Origin: Vibrio neptunius
Lineage (GTDB): Bacteria > Pseudomonadota > Gammaproteobacteria > Enterobacterales > Vibrionaceae
Assembly: GCF_000967495.1 (NCBI RefSeq)
Contig: NZ_JXXU01000005.1
Location: forward strand, 1 to 36,537
Reading direction: 5' to 3'
DNA: 36,537 nt
The position numbers were made by a program, and so were the translations under genes. Shown here piece by piece: positions 1 through 8,142 of the stretch. Position 1 is the first letter of the stretch; every line of letters starts with the position of its first letter. Under the pieces are notes generated by a model, which ran no database searches, was not told the DNA's origin, and saw only the letters and a program-made list of their open reading frames with translations.

Positions 1-37
1 CCTGAGATGATTTGGTGAGTTTTGCTTCCGATTTACT

Positions 38-111
38 GGTGTGTGTCCAATTTACTTATAGGTACTTATAGGTGTGTGTCCCGATATTCTAGGTGTGTGT
101 CCCGATATTCT
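38..111. repeat. Nested short tandem repeats with GGTGTGTGTCC core
   Basis: The 11-base core GGTGTGTGTCC occurs at 38-48, 71-81 and 92-102. The last two are part of a perfect 21-bp direct repeat (70-90 and 91-111). The 10-mer TACTTATAGG is also duplicated head to tail at 53-72. The right end overlaps the TAG stop of the next gene. The repeats are seen directly. A link to an IS200/REP-type transposase element is only my impression, and no transposase is visible here. Confidence 0.7.
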
Positions 112-640
112 AAGGCTTTCTAGCCAAATCACGCGCGAGAATCAAAGCCAGGCCAAAGACTTGCAAAAATAGACCGATATTTTTGTACCAGGCGATTTTT
201 TCATTCAAAGCCGCCATTACTTCGGTAATGGTAAGGTTGTTGAGGTAGTAGTCATCAATCTGATTACGATAACCCTCCTGAGCCTGATTAATCTGCATCA
301 TTAATGGGCTCAAATTTTCACGGCTGATCTGCGGAACACTTCCGCCTAACCAAGCACTGAGTTGACCTTGAAGCACAGTTTGCAGCGCATCATCAATCTC
401 ATCATCATCCGCTTGACTAAGGTGTAGCAACATAGCCTCGCGTTTACGCTCCAAGGTTTCGACACTGCTCCATGCGAGCTGAATCGAATAGATATTTTCG
501 TCTTTCTGTTCTGCCAGAGTCGAGAGTTCCGCACTTAACCTGTCTAACACCACACTCGACATTACAATCGCAAGAATGTTGAGAACTAGCCCAACCAATA
601 CTAGAGACCAAGCAGGCGGAACTTTGAAAGGCATTACCAT
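110..640 (-). CDS. Hypothetical two-span membrane protein
   Basis: This 176-residue protein has a hydrophobic helix near the N-terminus (about residues 9-32) and another near the C-terminus (about 150-168). Between them lies about 120 residues of polar, acidic, helix-prone sequence that looks partly coiled coil. I recognise no domain or catalytic motif. The start ATG at 640 follows a GGAAAG-like ribosome site. A second ATG at 634-632 overlaps the TAA stop of the MAPEG gene upstream, so the two genes are probably translationally coupled and may act together in the inner membrane. The stop codon lies inside the short tandem repeat at the left edge, so the C-terminus may have been altered by repeat insertion. 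Confidence 0.7.
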   Translation of the reverse strand: MVMPFKVPPAWSLVLVGLVLNILAIVMSSVVLDRLSAELSTLAEQKDENIYSIQLAWSSVETLERKREAMLLHLSQADDDEIDDALQTVLQGQLSAWLGGSVPQISRENLSPLMMQINQAQEGYRNQIDDYYLNNLTITEVMAALNEKIAWYKNIGLFLQVFGLALILARDLARKP

Positions 641-1020
641 AGCTTTCCAAACGGCAGATAAACTAGGTTAAGAACAATCAGTGCCACCATCGTTAGAAAG
701 GTTAATTTCATACCAGTAATACGGCCTTTTAACTTCTCAGCTAATACCGCCTTAGCGTGCATAAGTCGGCCAATGACAAACACAATACCGGCTAGATGGA
801 TCATCCAAGGGCTGGCTCCGTTATATTCAACCATCGCCATCAAGAACAAAGTGATTGGAATATAGTCCATGGCATTGCCTTGCGCACTGCGGGCAACCTG
901 AAGGGCATTGACTCCACCATCAGCATAAGCAACCTTGGCACTGCGACGCTGTTTAATGACCTCTATCGACAGCCATATCATCAATGTGGCTAACACCGAC
1001 GCGTAAAGCGCTGTAATCAT
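634..1020 (-). CDS. MAPEG family membrane protein
   Basis: This 128-residue, four-helix membrane protein fits the MAPEG family (membrane-associated proteins in eicosanoid and glutathione metabolism). The family signature appears around residues 44-55 as RSAQGNAMDYIPI, with the Arg, Asn, acidic residue and Pro spaced as usual. The rest is hydrophobic helices of expected length, and the total length is normal for bacterial members. The family includes glutathione-dependent transferases and peroxidases, but the substrate of this bacterial type is not known. The gene is followed without a gap by the two-span membrane protein (TAATG junction), so they form a likely two-gene operon. Confidence 0.88.
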   Translation of the reverse strand: MITALYASVLATLMIWLSIEVIKQRRSAKVAYADGGVNALQVARSAQGNAMDYIPITLFLMAMVEYNGASPWMIHLAGIVFVIGRLMHAKAVLAEKLKGRITGMKLTFLTMVALIVLNLVYLPFGKLW

Positions 1021-1245
1021 AAGTATTTCTCCTTGTTACTCTGATTATTGTAGAGAATAATTTCAGAAGTTATGGAGAAAATCCATGACAACGCCCCACT
1101 TATGAGTGGGACAAACAAACTCAAGTCATAATTATTAACAGCAATGAGTGCCATAACCTGAATTGGCAAGACAATGTTAACCTGTGCCTAGGAAAGTCTG
1201 CTCAGACAGAAACTGATAGATGTTTCTTCAAGCTTTAAAGTAGGA

Positions 1246-1539
1246 TTAGCAGCGCTCATCCGCACAACACTCATCTTGTAAGAAACCAATCACAGCTTCA
1301 AGACACTGATATTCGGCAACGCAATAAAGCGTGCGGCCTTCGCGGCGCTGGCTGATTAGATTGGCCGAAGCCAAACTGGAGATATGATGAGACAACGTTG
1401 AGCCGGGAATATCCAACTGGTCCTGAATCGCGCCTACGGTGATCCCCTGAAACCCTGCCTTGACAACACTTTTATAGATGGAAAGACGCGTTGGGTGGCC
1501 CAATTCTTTCAACGCTTTCGCGACAACTTCAAGTTCCAT
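1246..1539 (-). CDS. ArsR family winged-helix repressor with C-terminal Cys cluster
   Basis: This 97-residue protein is an ArsR/SmtB-type repressor. The helix-turn-helix lies at about residues 33-60 with recognition helix STLSHHISSL, followed by a wing around REGRTLYC. ATG 1539 is preferred over the TTG at 1542 because AGGAG lies at the right distance. The classic ELCVCD metal site in the recognition helix is missing. Instead the protein ends with Cys91, Cys92 and Cys97 (CC-x4-C). Acidithiobacillus ferrooxidans ArsR binds As(III) through a similar C-terminal trio (Cys95, Cys96, Cys102), so a thiol-reactive metalloid ligand is plausible but inferred. No ars gene is adjacent; the ArsP-like permease is about 11.5 kb away. 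Confidence 0.88.
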   Translation of the reverse strand: MELEVVAKALKELGHPTRLSIYKSVVKAGFQGITVGAIQDQLDIPGSTLSHHISSLASANLISQRREGRTLYCVAEYQCLEAVIGFLQDECCADERC

Positions 1540-1688
1540 CAATCACTCCTAACTCAAAAAACATTTCCAAGATAATCGAAGTATTTATATTTTGCAACTT
1601 GCCCAGCAGGACTTCTTAAGAAGGGCATAGCGCTTTGACTGACTCAATATCACAAGGTAACCCTTGGTGATTGCGTTTTATGTTCAAG

Positions 1689-1712
1689 GTGAAATTCTGA
1701 AGGGAATTTCAC
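1689..1712. promoter_or_regulatory. 9-bp perfect inverted repeat, possible operator
   Basis: GTGAAATTC at 1689-1697 and GAATTTCAC at 1704-1712 form a perfect 9-bp inverted repeat with a 6-base spacer. It sits just upstream of a plausible promoter for the small lipoprotein gene. The symmetry is seen directly; an operator role is inferred, and the regulator is unknown. Confidence 0.4.
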
Positions 1713-1720
1713 ATTAGCCC

Positions 1721-1749
1721 TTTACACTTCTGATATAGTCACCAGATAA
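1721..1749 (+). promoter_or_regulatory. Possible sigma70 promoter of the small lipoprotein gene
   Basis: TTTACA at 1721-1726 and AGATAA at 1744-1749 are separated by 17 bases, a reasonable -35/-10 pair. It lies about 22 bases before the lipoprotein ATG and directly after the inverted repeat at 1689-1712. Confidence 0.35.
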
Positions 1750-1771
1750 CGTGCGAATTAAGGAGTAAAAC

Positions 1772-1912
1772 ATGAGACTTTCATTGATTGCGACGGCGAT
1801 TGCTCTGCTGATTGGTGGCTGTTCTAACACATGGCAAGGCGTTAAAGATGACTCTTCAAAAGTATGGGACGACACCAAACAAGCCATTCATGAAGCTACC
1901 GCTGAAGAGTAA
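1772..1912 (+). CDS. Small lipoprotein, 46 residues
   Basis: A short gene encodes a 46-residue lipoprotein. The N-terminal hydrophobic stretch ends in the lipobox LIGGC, with the acylated cysteine at residue 17. This leaves a mature peptide of 30 residues that is polar and amphipathic (rich in D, K, S, T and A). AAGGAG ends about six bases before the ATG, giving a strong ribosome site. The residue after the cysteine is Ser, not Asp, so an outer-membrane location is predicted by the Lol sorting rule. Size and composition resemble entericidin-like stress lipoproteins, but I cannot assign it to that family with confidence. Confidence 0.8.
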   Translation: MRLSLIATAIALLIGGCSNTWQGVKDDSSKVWDDTKQAIHEATAEE

Positions 1913-1922
1913 ATAACGTGTT

Positions 1923-1960
1923 TTGTTATAGCCAGAGCCTAAAAACGCTGGCTATAACAA
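1923..1960. terminator. 13-bp stem-loop after the lipoprotein gene
   Basis: TTGTTATAGCCAG (1923-1935) pairs perfectly with CTGGCTATAACAA (1948-1960) around a 12-base loop. It lies between convergent genes. There is no clear T-run on either side, so it is a weak intrinsic terminator or a transcript-stabilising hairpin. Confidence 0.5.
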
Positions 1961-1995
1961 CAATAAAAATCCGTATACCAAGAAGATGACAATCA

Positions 1996-2892
1996 CTATA
2001 TGGCGCTATTCAAACGCTGGCGCTGAGATATGAAGTGATAAAGGCGTAGACCTAAAACGGACACGGATAATCCAAATAAAATCAATCCCCCGCCAAGCAT
2101 CTCTAAATGGGTTAACTGCTCATTTAAAAGCAGATTCGAGCCGACAATACCCACTACAGGTATCAACAGAGCAAAAGGCGTAACAACAGCAGCTGGATGA
2201 TTTTTAAGCAGCCAACCCCACAAAGCGAAAGCTGCCAAAGTAGAGATGTAGCTGACATACAGTAAAGACAGCCAAGATTTTTCTGTTGTTGCCAATAACA
2301 AAGTCAAAGCCTGATTGGTTTCGAAGTGCCAAGACACCAAGAATAATGGAAGAGGAGGGATCAGGCTAACCCAAATCATGAAATGCAATAAATTCACATC
2401 ACCTATTTTTTTCATAATCAGATTTGAGACTGCCCAAAAGGCCGCAGCACATAAAATAAGCGTTATTCCTAAAGCGGTTGCATTGCCTCCCGCGGTATAG
2501 AAAAACAGACTGAATCCAATGCAGGCGAGTCCCATGCCAACCAGTTGGTATCGGTTCATTGATTCTTTCCACAACACGACGCTGAGCAAAATAGTAAATA
2601 CCACTTGTGCTTGCAGTAATAATGAGGAGAGCCCCGCTGAAACATCAGACTCCATCGCCACAAATAGGAAGCTAAACTTAAGAACTCCTAAAAACACGCC
2701 AACACCAATGACATTCCATACAGAGGTTTTAGGGAATGGAACAAAAAACACTGCGGGTATCGCAACCACAAGAAATCTCAGGCCAGAGAACAAAATGGGT
2801 GGGATCTCTTCAAGACCAAACTTAATAACAGAGAAGTTTAGCCCCCATATCAAAACAACGAGAAAGACACCAGCCAGGCTTTTGAAATCCAT
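1996..2892 (-). CDS. EamA-type DMT superfamily exporter (first copy)
   Basis: This 298-residue integral membrane protein has about ten hydrophobic helices arranged as two EamA repeats, the drug/metabolite transporter layout. The N-terminal repeat has the motif WGLNFSVIKFGLEEIPPILF and the second starts near ILCAAAFWAVSNLIMKK. The YdcZ/EamA-type exporters it resembles move amino acids or other small metabolites out across the inner membrane, but the substrate cannot be read from sequence. ATG 2892 is preferred to GTG 2898 because AGAGG ends five bases before it. The gene stands alone, convergent with the small lipoprotein and divergent from the solute-binding protein gene. Confidence 0.85.
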   Translation of the reverse strand: MDFKSLAGVFLVVLIWGLNFSVIKFGLEEIPPILFSGLRFLVVAIPAVFFVPFPKTSVWNVIGVGVFLGVLKFSFLFVAMESDVSAGLSSLLLQAQVVFTILLSVVLWKESMNRYQLVGMGLACIGFSLFFYTAGGNATALGITLILCAAAFWAVSNLIMKKIGDVNLLHFMIWVSLIPPLPLFLVSWHFETNQALTLLLATTEKSWLSLLYVSYISTLAAFALWGWLLKNHPAAVVTPFALLIPVVGIVGSNLLLNEQLTHLEMLGGGLILFGLSVSVLGLRLYHFISQRQRLNSAI

Positions 2893-3208
2893 TTCCACCT
2901 CTTTAAGCTTTGTTACTATTTTTGATAACCTCTACTATACGCTTAACTTATGTTTTATCTCACCTTATATTTTCATTTGGGTTCGAGCGACAAAAAACGA
3001 GTCGCTTAAGCTGGTTAGCTCATGGAAATCTAGCCGCTGGGCAAAGCGCAATTGGGTTAAGAGTACATCGTCACTATCATTCGTTCAGCTCTAAAACTCA
3101 CAAACTTCGAGCTGAAACCACAGCCGCTAACGACTTCTTCAGCACTTTGGCAAGTTACCTCTACATACCCTACTATTAACAAAAATAATAATATAGGAGG
3201 TATGGGTG
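2893..3208. other. Gene-free divergent region with relic-like core
   Basis: This 316-base gap between divergent genes holds the upstream signals of both. AGGAGG at 3195-3200 is the ribosome site for the solute-binding protein. The middle (about 2980-3170) is less AT-rich than its flanks and can be read for long distances in several interrupted frames, as decayed or repeated intergenic sequence often can. I see no intact gene there. Confidence 0.45.
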
Positions 3209-3955
3209 ATGATACGAATACTGACTGTTTTATCTTTGTATTTTGTGAGTTGTATTTCTTATGGTAAAGAAACACTTAACATTGTGTACTATGACTCTTT
3301 CCCGCCATACTCCTATAAAAATTCGAGCGGCCAGATGGAAGGGATCTTGGTTGACATTGCCACGGAAGTGCTGGAAAAGAACATGGGATTAACCGTCTCT
3401 CACCAAGGGTATCCTTGGGGAAGAGCGCAAAGGATGGTGTTTAACGGTCAAGCTGACGCTTTTATTTCTGTCCCGACAACAGAGAGACTCGAGTATGTTA
3501 ATGCCGCTGCTGTCCCCGTTGTTATTGGACCAATAACCTTGTTCACCTATAGAAATCACCCCAATAAGCAACAATTGGAAAAAATTTCAGGTATCGAAGA
3601 CCTTAAAGCCTATACGATTCTCGATTATGTAGGGAACGGTTGGGGACAGTCTCATTTCCCACCAGACAGTTACACTCGAATTCTACAATCCGACCTCTCC
3701 AGCGCTTTGAGAATGCTTGCCAAAAAAAGAGGAGACGTGGTCGCCACTGACAGGATAGTGGCAGATTATCTATTGTCTAAATACGATAAACGTAGTCTAG
3801 TAGAGGAAATTCCCATCACCCTAGCGACGGTCTCATTCTCACTTTGTATTTCCAAATTGTCGCCGTTTAACCATATCTCTGAGGAGTTTTCCGAGAAAAT
3901 GTTAACGTTTCGTTCGCAAGGGCGAGATAAAAACATACTAGAACGCTACAAATAG
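3209..3955 (+). CDS. Periplasmic solute-binding protein, family 3 type
   Basis: This 248-residue protein has a Sec signal peptide of about 18-20 residues (hydrophobic core ILTVLSLYFVSCIS). The mature part starts with KETLNIVYYDSFPPYSY and then GILVDIATEV, the usual opening of SBP_bac_3 (PBPb) proteins that bind polar amino acids or similar ligands. ATG 3209 is chosen over GTG 3206 because AGGAGG at 3195-3200 leaves an eight-base spacer. There is no ABC permease or ATPase next to it, so it is an orphan binding protein. Such orphans may serve a distant transporter or act as sensors; the ligand is unknown. A strong hairpin follows the stop. Confidence 0.85.
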   Translation: MIRILTVLSLYFVSCISYGKETLNIVYYDSFPPYSYKNSSGQMEGILVDIATEVLEKNMGLTVSHQGYPWGRAQRMVFNGQADAFISVPTTERLEYVNAAAVPVVIGPITLFTYRNHPNKQQLEKISGIEDLKAYTILDYVGNGWGQSHFPPDSYTRILQSDLSSALRMLAKKRGDVVATDRIVADYLLSKYDKRSLVEEIPITLATVSFSLCISKLSPFNHISEEFSEKMLTFRSQGRDKNILERYK

Positions 3956-3973
3956 CATTACCCTAAACAGCTC

Positions 3974-4005
3974 AAATACGTTTCCTATTGCTAGGAAACG
4001 TATTT
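3974..4005. terminator. Bidirectional terminator hairpin, 14-bp perfect stem
   Basis: AAATACGTTTCCTA (3974-3987) pairs perfectly with 3992-4005 around a TTGC loop. Its A-rich and T-rich ends give a T-containing 3' arm on both strands. It lies between two convergent genes, so it probably ends both transcripts. Confidence 0.75.
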
Positions 4006-4027
4006 AACGAGGCACTATCCCTCTATG

Positions 4028-6874
4028 CTATTGTACGATGGCATTTTTGAAGAAACAGAAAAAGCCGTCATCTTTCGCTGTGAACTTAACCCCATTATGA
4101 TAAGAGAATGCGGTACCTTTATTACTGTTCAAGCGTGCACCAAAGCGCTGATAGTACGTTGCAGTACGACATATAAAATCCATTCTTCCTTGTCTATCGT
4201 AGCCGTTCCCCTCTAACAGCCTACCAACAATGGAGTTGGCGCTATCTCCTAAATAGGGAATTTCTCTCTGCACCTCTAATTGTGTGTAGTTCTCATTTTC
4301 ATCTTGAGAAAGTTTATAATGATAGGTCTTACGCTCGCTGTCCAACCCCGCAGAGCTGTAAAATACATGGACTTCTTTTCCCATTGTTAATGCGGTCAAT
4401 TGTCCTTCCCACACTCCTTGGCTTCCATTAAAATTGGAGATGATTTTTTCAACCGAGCCATTAATCACTTGATAAATGTGCCTTCTAGTAAAAATAATAA
4501 AAGTAGGTGAACTGAGGCCGTTGATCGCCACAACGTCTACACAACTATCATATCCTCCATTGAGCCAGTCCAATGTGAACAACACATCACCAGGGGCTTG
4601 AGTCAAGCCATGAGTTAGATATGCTTCCCAGCGACTACCCGGTTCAGCCGCAAGAAAGACCGCTTGAGAACGTCCATAACGGTCTGTACTTTCAACCGCA
4701 TGAGCACAATGTTTATCAGCATAACCGGTATAGAAACCCTCCAAACGTTGGTTAGTACCAGTACCGTTTGTAAAGAAGTCATTTTTTTTACAATAGGTCA
4801 CTTTCTTTAAATCGGAAAAGTTGTAAATATTGCCATCTTTAGAGGAGACTAAGGCCCCTGGGTACTTGTACTTTTCTGAATTTCGGTCATCAATAGCTTG
4901 TGCCATATTATTCCAATCGGTATCCATAGTGTTGGCATTAAATTGATGCAATCGATTGCCTTGTTCGTACGTCCTAGCGCGACAAATATAAGACCATTGG
5001 CCCTGATACTCGAACCTATTTTTTATGTACGTGTTGGTGAATTCAATCACCGGCTCAGGAGGCAAATCTTGCTTTTTAAGCAACGTGTAAATCCACCCTG
5101 CAATAGCGACAATAATACCAACTACGGCAACAACAATACCAAGAGGTCCTGCTATCGCTAAACCCATATACGCAGCCACCGTTACTGCCAGTGTGACTGT
5201 GGCGACAAGCATGTTAATGGAGGCAAATATAATGTCGCCAATATCTCCTCCTTGTACGGCTTGGTACAGGTTATAGGCGGCAAGCGCGGCCCCTAAAGCG
5301 GCTAAACCAATAAAACATACATTGATAACATCAACTAACGCCGTGCCTGAGAGCTTATAAAGTTGAGTCAATACCATCTGTTGTGTGTTATTCGTGAGAA
5401 CCTTTCCTTTCGGTATTAACTCAAGGACAAATTGAGAGAATTGGTTCATGTACGACGCGGTGACCTGGGAAACGGTTTTCCCGTTACCAAAAATAAAACT
5501 CGCTACCGTATCAAATAATGTCGACAATTGGATAAGATTAAGCGTCCCATCGGCCAACGCCATACCTAAGTCAGTCCATAATTGAGGGCTATTGATCGCC
5601 TCTCTGTCAGTAGCAGTGGCCCAAGAAAACTGACCTATGGCTAATAAGAATGTAAAGACAGCAACGAGTGAATCGGGGGAAAAATTCGCTTTAGATAACC
5701 CAGTGGATCCTCCTGCCAATTCGGGGTACTGCTTAGTGATTAGCGTGTGAACCTGTGAGTCCTGTATAGTGTAGTTTTCAATATTAGCGTAACGCAATGT
5801 ATCCCAAAGCCCGTCATTCCCATACTTATTGAAGAAGCTGTTCCAGAATGTACCTTGCTTGCCCTTTGTCCCCTTTAGCGTACTGACCACCGCATCGTAG
5901 TTGTGCTTATTATTACGAACGGAATAAGCCTCTTTTTGATTGGTACTTCCCCACTTCATACTTATTGCAAATCCAGAATAAAGAGCACCTATCAGCGTAC
6001 GCTCGAACTGATGCAATTCATCTTTGTTTAAAGGATTTTGAGCGAGCGTGTTTAGCGCTCTAACTTTATTGATGGTGTTGTAGACTCGATGAGATACCGT
6101 TTCGAAAGACGACGTGTTTTGTTGAATCTTGGTGTCATCCACCAACTTTTGCAGTGTATCTTGACGTTTGTAATGTTCAACCAGCTTTCTCATCCAAGAT
6201 TCTGCATCAACAGCGGTGTGTATATATCGCGTCAATTTTTCCTCTTGGCAATGCGCCGCTGCGATAACATACAGCTTATCTATGATTTTTTTATAATCAT
6301 CCCCTTTCTCAATGGTTTCTATCGACTGGTTAATCGCAATCATATCCCATGAGTTGTAAGACCGCCTTATATGATGAGGAATCCCATCTTGAGTACTGTA
6401 AGCATTTTGCAGAATAGCACTCACATACTCTATCATGTTTTCCTGAAAGAAATGGCGGTGGACATTATAGACACTGTTTACAGAGTTTGATTCTCCGGCG
6501 CTTAACGCTAAAATAGTACCATTGGTTTTCATGCCTTGCCCAAAACGCCCGCTTAAATAGGTGTTATCTTGATTAAACTGATACTTAAACAATTCTTGGT
6601 AAATCACTTGAGCTAAATATTGCGCTTCATCGGTTTTTGATTCAAACGTCACGGGAGGTACACCGCTCACGTTATATGTGGTCCTATTGACATAAAAATT
6701 AAGGGAATCGAGCTCTTCAAAGTTTGCACCTGAAGGAGATAACATGCTGGCAATAACGGGGGAAGGGAAAACCGTAGCGGCAGCAGCACCAATTAAGCTC
6801 AGAGAGGAATAAGTAATAAAATCTCTTCGACTTTGAGACACTTCTTTGTTAATGATATTAGACAGTATTTTCAT
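4028..6874 (-). CDS. Large Tat-signal protein of unknown function with hydrophobic centre
   Basis: The product is 948 residues from ATG 6874, which has AAGAGG upstream; an in-frame ATG at 6913 lacks a good site. SRRDFI at residues 15-20 followed by a hydrophobic stretch and PSPVIA is a twin-arginine signal peptide, so the protein is probably exported folded. Residues 50-500 look mostly helical. Residues about 517-535 and 548-600 are strongly hydrophobic and rich in Ala, Gly and Val. The C-terminal third (about 610-948) looks beta-rich and contains the repeated motif YICRARTYEQ (629-638) and FICRTATYYQ (900-909). I recognise no known family. The layout could fit a pore-forming or membrane-inserting secreted protein, but this is inference. 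It forms a single-gene unit. Confidence 0.75.
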   Translation of the reverse strand: MKILSNIINKEVSQSRRDFITYSSLSLIGAAAATVFPSPVIASMLSPSGANFEELDSLNFYVNRTTYNVSGVPPVTFESKTDEAQYLAQVIYQELFKYQFNQDNTYLSGRFGQGMKTNGTILALSAGESNSVNSVYNVHRHFFQENMIEYVSAILQNAYSTQDGIPHHIRRSYNSWDMIAINQSIETIEKGDDYKKIIDKLYVIAAAHCQEEKLTRYIHTAVDAESWMRKLVEHYKRQDTLQKLVDDTKIQQNTSSFETVSHRVYNTINKVRALNTLAQNPLNKDELHQFERTLIGALYSGFAISMKWGSTNQKEAYSVRNNKHNYDAVVSTLKGTKGKQGTFWNSFFNKYGNDGLWDTLRYANIENYTIQDSQVHTLITKQYPELAGGSTGLSKANFSPDSLVAVFTFLLAIGQFSWATATDREAINSPQLWTDLGMALADGTLNLIQLSTLFDTVASFIFGNGKTVSQVTASYMNQFSQFVLELIPKGKVLTNNTQQMVLTQLYKLSGTALVDVINVCFIGLAALGAALAAYNLYQAVQGGDIGDIIFASINMLVATVTLAVTVAAYMGLAIAGPLGIVVAVVGIIVAIAGWIYTLLKKQDLPPEPVIEFTNTYIKNRFEYQGQWSYICRARTYEQGNRLHQFNANTMDTDWNNMAQAIDDRNSEKYKYPGALVSSKDGNIYNFSDLKKVTYCKKNDFFTNGTGTNQRLEGFYTGYADKHCAHAVESTDRYGRSQAVFLAAEPGSRWEAYLTHGLTQAPGDVLFTLDWLNGGYDSCVDVVAINGLSSPTFIIFTRRHIYQVINGSVEKIISNFNGSQGVWEGQLTALTMGKEVHVFYSSAGLDSERKTYHYKLSQDENENYTQLEVQREIPYLGDSANSIVGRLLEGNGYDRQGRMDFICRTATYYQRFGARLNSNKGTAFSYHNGVKFTAKDDGFFCFFKNAIVQ

Positions 6875-7139
6875 TGTAAGCCTCTTATTATTGAATACTA
6901 ATAATTTAGCCATAGAAAATTGACTGAATAGTAATTACATGTGAAACAAATAATTTTTATCGTCAAGAAAATTTATTTTTAATAGAATAAAAAACCAAAC
7001 TCTTAATATTTTTAGACGATGAAAGCTAATGACACTAAGCAATAAAGCGGAAAAATTTATTCTATAAGCGAGATTAACCTAGGAAGATTGTTATTTAAAC
7101 AAGCCGACTAAGTTAAGCCGGCTGTAAAACATAGATTAT

Positions 7140-8051
7140 TCAAGCTCGCTTTATTGCTATTTGTCGTTGGCCAGCAGGCGAGATATTGCCAACAAAAAAG
7201 CCCAATGCCACTACGGCTACACCAACAAGCTGAATCCAAAAGATAGTGGCGCCCATAAACAGAGAAATCAGTAAACTAAACACTGGTAACGCGTTAAATA
7301 AACTGGTTGTTTTTTTAGGCCCTAGTACTATCGCTCCTTTCATCCAAAAATAGTACGACAAAAGCGTTCCAAACAGCCCCATGTATAGCACGAGTAATGC
7401 ATCTTGGAAGGTGAGTCGAGTCATATCCAATATTAAATCACCTTCGACAGCAGCAATAACAAACAATTGAACCGCCCCTAGGCACATTACCCAACGTAAT
7501 TGTTGTTCTACGGGTATATGTTGCGACCAGAGCTTCAAGAGTATCGTGTACAAACACCCACTCAGAAGAGCTAGAACCATGAGTATATCTCCTAGATTGA
7601 ACGATACTGAAGAGAGCTCACCATGAGTAATCACGAGTATCACACCCACTACACTGATCAAAGAACCGACAATGTTTAACCTGGTAATGTTCGACTTTAA
7701 AATCATTGCAGACAGCAACACGCCAGTCAGTGGGACATTAGCCATAATGATTGAAGCATTAGTCGGTGAGGTATACCTCATTGCAGCAAAGATTGAAAAA
7801 TTCTGGACCGTAACACCGACACTCGCGATGATAAATAAATACACCAAGTCCCTACGGCTTAAGGTAACACTATACTTTTGTTCACGAGTTGTTCTCAGGA
7901 TGAGAAGAAGGATCGCAGCCACCGCAAACCTTAAACCGGCAGCCAGAAATGGGGATAGTTCAGGATTCATAGCTTGTACTGCGTTAAAATTACTAGCCCA
8001 AAAAAAGATGGCTACGACAACGCCTAGTAGTACGGAATTGTGTTTATTCAT
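7140..8051 (-). CDS. EamA-type DMT superfamily exporter (second copy)
   Basis: This 303-residue protein with about ten hydrophobic helices shows two EamA repeats; the first begins FWASNFNAVQAMNPELSPFLAAGLRFAVA. It belongs to the same superfamily as the gene at 1996-2892, but the two sequences differ widely and are not recent duplicates. It should export a small metabolite across the inner membrane; the substrate is unknown. It is divergent from the LysR gene at 8143 with a 91-base gap, an arrangement in which the regulator usually controls the transporter. A weak stem-loop (AGCCG/CGGCT, 7102-7123) lies downstream as a possible terminator. Confidence 0.87.
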   Translation of the reverse strand: MNKHNSVLLGVVVAIFFWASNFNAVQAMNPELSPFLAAGLRFAVAAILLLILRTTREQKYSVTLSRRDLVYLFIIASVGVTVQNFSIFAAMRYTSPTNASIIMANVPLTGVLLSAMILKSNITRLNIVGSLISVVGVILVITHGELSSVSFNLGDILMVLALLSGCLYTILLKLWSQHIPVEQQLRWVMCLGAVQLFVIAAVEGDLILDMTRLTFQDALLVLYMGLFGTLLSYYFWMKGAIVLGPKKTTSLFNALPVFSLLISLFMGATIFWIQLVGVAVVALGFFVGNISPAGQRQIAIKRA

Positions 8052-8142
8052 ATTGATCTCGATGAGTTAACTTACGAGACAAAAGGGTATATATTCCAGT
8101 AATGAAATTTAATCGTCTTTTTTAATAGGCAGTATTTCAAAA

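Noticed and set aside
2519..3094. 191-codon plus-strand frame across the EamA gene and the divergent gap
   Set aside because: It is a shadow of the EamA coding region on the other strand, with no ribosome site and low-complexity content.
1996..8051. Recent duplication of the two EamA exporters
   Set aside because: The two proteins share fold and length but differ along the whole sequence, so they are separate family members.
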